NCBI GenBank assembly: GCA_035299065.1
Contig: DATGXI010000017.1
Coordinates: 1 to 42,019, forward strand
Direction: 5' to 3'
DNA length: 42,019 nt
Source of the DNA: DASPJQ01 sp035299065
GTDB lineage: Bacteria; Bacteroidota; Bacteroidia; Flavobacteriales_D; UBA2798
The notes under the pieces were generated by a model, which saw only the letters and a program-made list of their open reading frames with translations, was not told the DNA's origin and did not search any database. Made by a program: the position numbers and the translations under genes. Shown piece by piece: positions 40,850 to 42,019 of the stretch; the stretch's first letter is position 1, and each line of letters starts with the position of its first letter.

Positions 40850-41706
40850 TGTATCTGTTTTTCAAGATCGTATACTTGTTGTTTGATAATTTGGGCCCAC
40901 TCAAGGTCATTATGGCTTTTATCAAAATAGGTATAAGGAATAGGTTTCCCAAAAACAAAGGTGAGTGTTTTGTCTTTTTGCTTAAACATTTCATCAATCA
41001 GGAAAAACATCTCAATGTTTGCTTTAATACCTAAACGTTTACGCCATACACCTAAGTTATAGAATTTTTTTGAATTCCTGCCATGGGTATATACAGGAAT
41101 TATATCACGTTGAAACTTTTTTGCTTTGCTTATGAAGCTTTTTTTCCATTCAAGGTCCCTTACTACACCTTTTTGTTTGCGTGACACGAGGCCTGCCGGA
41201 AAAACCAGTATGGACTGGTCAGACCCGTACAAAGCATCAATTTCGCGCGCAAGGTTATTTGTTTTACCGTGCTTATTTACGCCTACAAAAAGTCCTTCAA
41301 GGTTTTTAACAGCCATTAAAATATCATTCACAATAAATTTAAGGTCTTTGCGGTGTTTGCCTAAAACATGCATGAGTGCCATACCGTCAATGCTGCCAAT
41401 GGGATGATTGCTTGCATAAATAATTCCACCGGGTGACTTGCGTATGTTTTCTTCACCAATAACATTGAGGGTAATGTTAAAGTAAGCGATTACGGCTTCT
41501 AAAAATTCAAAATCATGTTTATGGCCATGCACGGCAAGAAATTCGTTGATGTCTTTTTCATGCGTAACCCGTTTGATGTAATTGATTACAAAACGCGGCA
41601 GGCGTTTATACAGTTTGGGATTTTTACTCTTTAAAGTTGCTTCAATATCAACTTTTGCTATGCCTTCTTTTTTTTGTTCCATGGGTTTAAAGGGTGGTGT
41701 TTTCAA
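40846..41706 (-). CDS. glsA: PlsC-type O-acyltransferase (GlsA-like)
   Basis: 286 residues of the lysophospholipid-acyltransferase fold. The acyltransferase motif reads A-S-N-H-P-I-G-S-I-D-G, His and Asp being the catalytic pair, then GLFVGVNKHGKTNN, and S-I-L-V-F-P-A-G-L-V-S-R-K as the phosphate/substrate motif. The N-terminal 80 residues (YKRLPRFVINYIKRVTHEKDINEFL) are typical of the hemolysin-type subgroup. It would add the second fatty acid to the lyso-glycine lipid made by the N-acyltransferase downstream, at the inner membrane. Its stop overlaps the glsB start (ATGA), and its start lies 20 bp inside the end of engB. Confidence 0.78.
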   Translation of the reverse strand: MKTPPFKPMEQKKEGIAKVDIEATLKSKNPKLYKRLPRFVINYIKRVTHEKDINEFLAVHGHKHDFEFLEAVIAYFNITLNVIGEENIRKSPGGIIYASNHPIGSIDGMALMHVLGKHRKDLKFIVNDILMAVKNLEGLFVGVNKHGKTNNLAREIDALYGSDQSILVFPAGLVSRKQKGVVRDLEWKKSFISKAKKFQRDIIPVYTHGRNSKKFYNLGVWRKRLGIKANIEMFFLIDEMFKQKDKTLTFVFGKPIPYTYFDKSHNDLEWAQIIKQQVYDLEKQIQ

Positions 41707-42019
41707 TCACCTGTTCAATGAATTCAAGTATGTGTTCTTTTCCCTTGTTTTTTTCGGCACTGGTCATGAAAATTTCGGGTAAACTTTCCCAGGATTCAAG
41801 CATATAATTTTTATACGAAGCTACGTGAGCGTTCACATGGTTAGTTGTTAGTTTATCGCATTTTGTAAATACAATTACGAATGGAATTTGTTTTTCGGAG
41901 AGCCATTCCATCAATGCAATATCCAGTTTTTGTGGTTCGTGGCGCACATCAATCAGTACAAATGTGCACAACAGGTTAGTTCGCTTTTTTAAATACTCAA
42001 ACGTAAATCCGGCCCATTC
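41687..42019 (-). CDS. engB: Ribosome-biogenesis GTPase EngB/YsxC (YihA), C-terminal part
   Basis: The last 110 codons of the gene; its start is outside the window. Reading in from the right edge it gives WAGFTFEYLKKRTNL, then LIDVRHEPQKLDIALMEWL, a hallmark EngB stretch. The G4 motif T-K-C-D-K and the G5 motif T-S-A-E-K follow, then the usual C-terminal helix. EngB helps assemble the large ribosomal subunit and is usually essential. It overlaps the acyltransferase gene by 20 bp, so lipid and ribosome genes share a transcript here; this may reflect compact packing only. Confidence 0.9.
   Translation of the reverse strand, partial: EWAGFTFEYLKKRTNLLCTFVLIDVRHEPQKLDIALMEWLSEKQIPFVIVFTKCDKLTTNHVNAHVASYKNYMLESWESLPEIFMTSAEKNKGKEHILEFIEQVIENTTL

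Overview
The window is typical of a Bacteroidota chromosome (phylum call confident, finer rank not attempted). Supporting signs are a TonB-dependent receptor followed by a DUF4249 lipoprotein, a DUF5686 protein, two probable type IX secretion (T9SS) cargo proteins with type A and type B C-terminal sorting domains, a WG-repeat protein, a glycine-lipid type acyltransferase pair, few Shine-Dalgarno sites, and several promoters of the TTTG-N(17-23)-TAnnTTTG type used by the Bacteroidota housekeeping sigma factor. No tRNA, rRNA, CRISPR array, insertion sequence or phage gene was recognised.

Layout. 1-5225 (minus): a surface nutrient-uptake or envelope group (DUF5686 protein, TonB receptor, start of a DUF4249 lipoprotein). 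5611-12332 (plus): secreted and cell-surface proteins, a YkgJ-type cysteine-cluster protein and a WG-repeat protein. 12348-13044 (minus): a 52-residue small protein and a VOC-fold protein. 13310-15467 (plus): a PhoD-type phosphatase coupled to a zinc-ribbon/coiled-coil protein. 15497-24762 (minus): mostly small accessory genes in tight operons: GNAT enzymes, a cupin, a methyltransferase, a HEAT-repeat protein, an HhH/RpoA-CTD-like protein, an alpha/beta hydrolase, and a translationally coupled LprI-like lysozyme inhibitor plus GH25 lysozyme. 24966-30659 (minus): a 1897-residue alpha-2-macroglobulin lipoprotein with an intact thioester motif and a strong terminator behind it. 31019-39628 (plus): an eight-gene surface-polysaccharide operon (flippase, polymerase, SDR, GT4, NeuD/PglD-like acyltransferase, O-antigen ligase-like protein, UDP-GlcNAc 2-epimerase, GT2). 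39896-42019 (minus): engB (partial), then a PlsC-type and a GNAT-type acyltransferase matching the glsA/glsB glycine-lipid pair.

The most unusual content is intergenic: four copies of one interspersed repeat (three full length, about 155-178 bp, and one 71-bp short form). They share both ends and a central block. The central block carries a GNRA-type tetraloop hairpin, and two copies have a long stem whose two arms changed together. This looks like a structured RNA element or a non-autonomous mobile repeat of this genome. It is the best candidate here for something undescribed, subject to an Rfam and genome-wide search.
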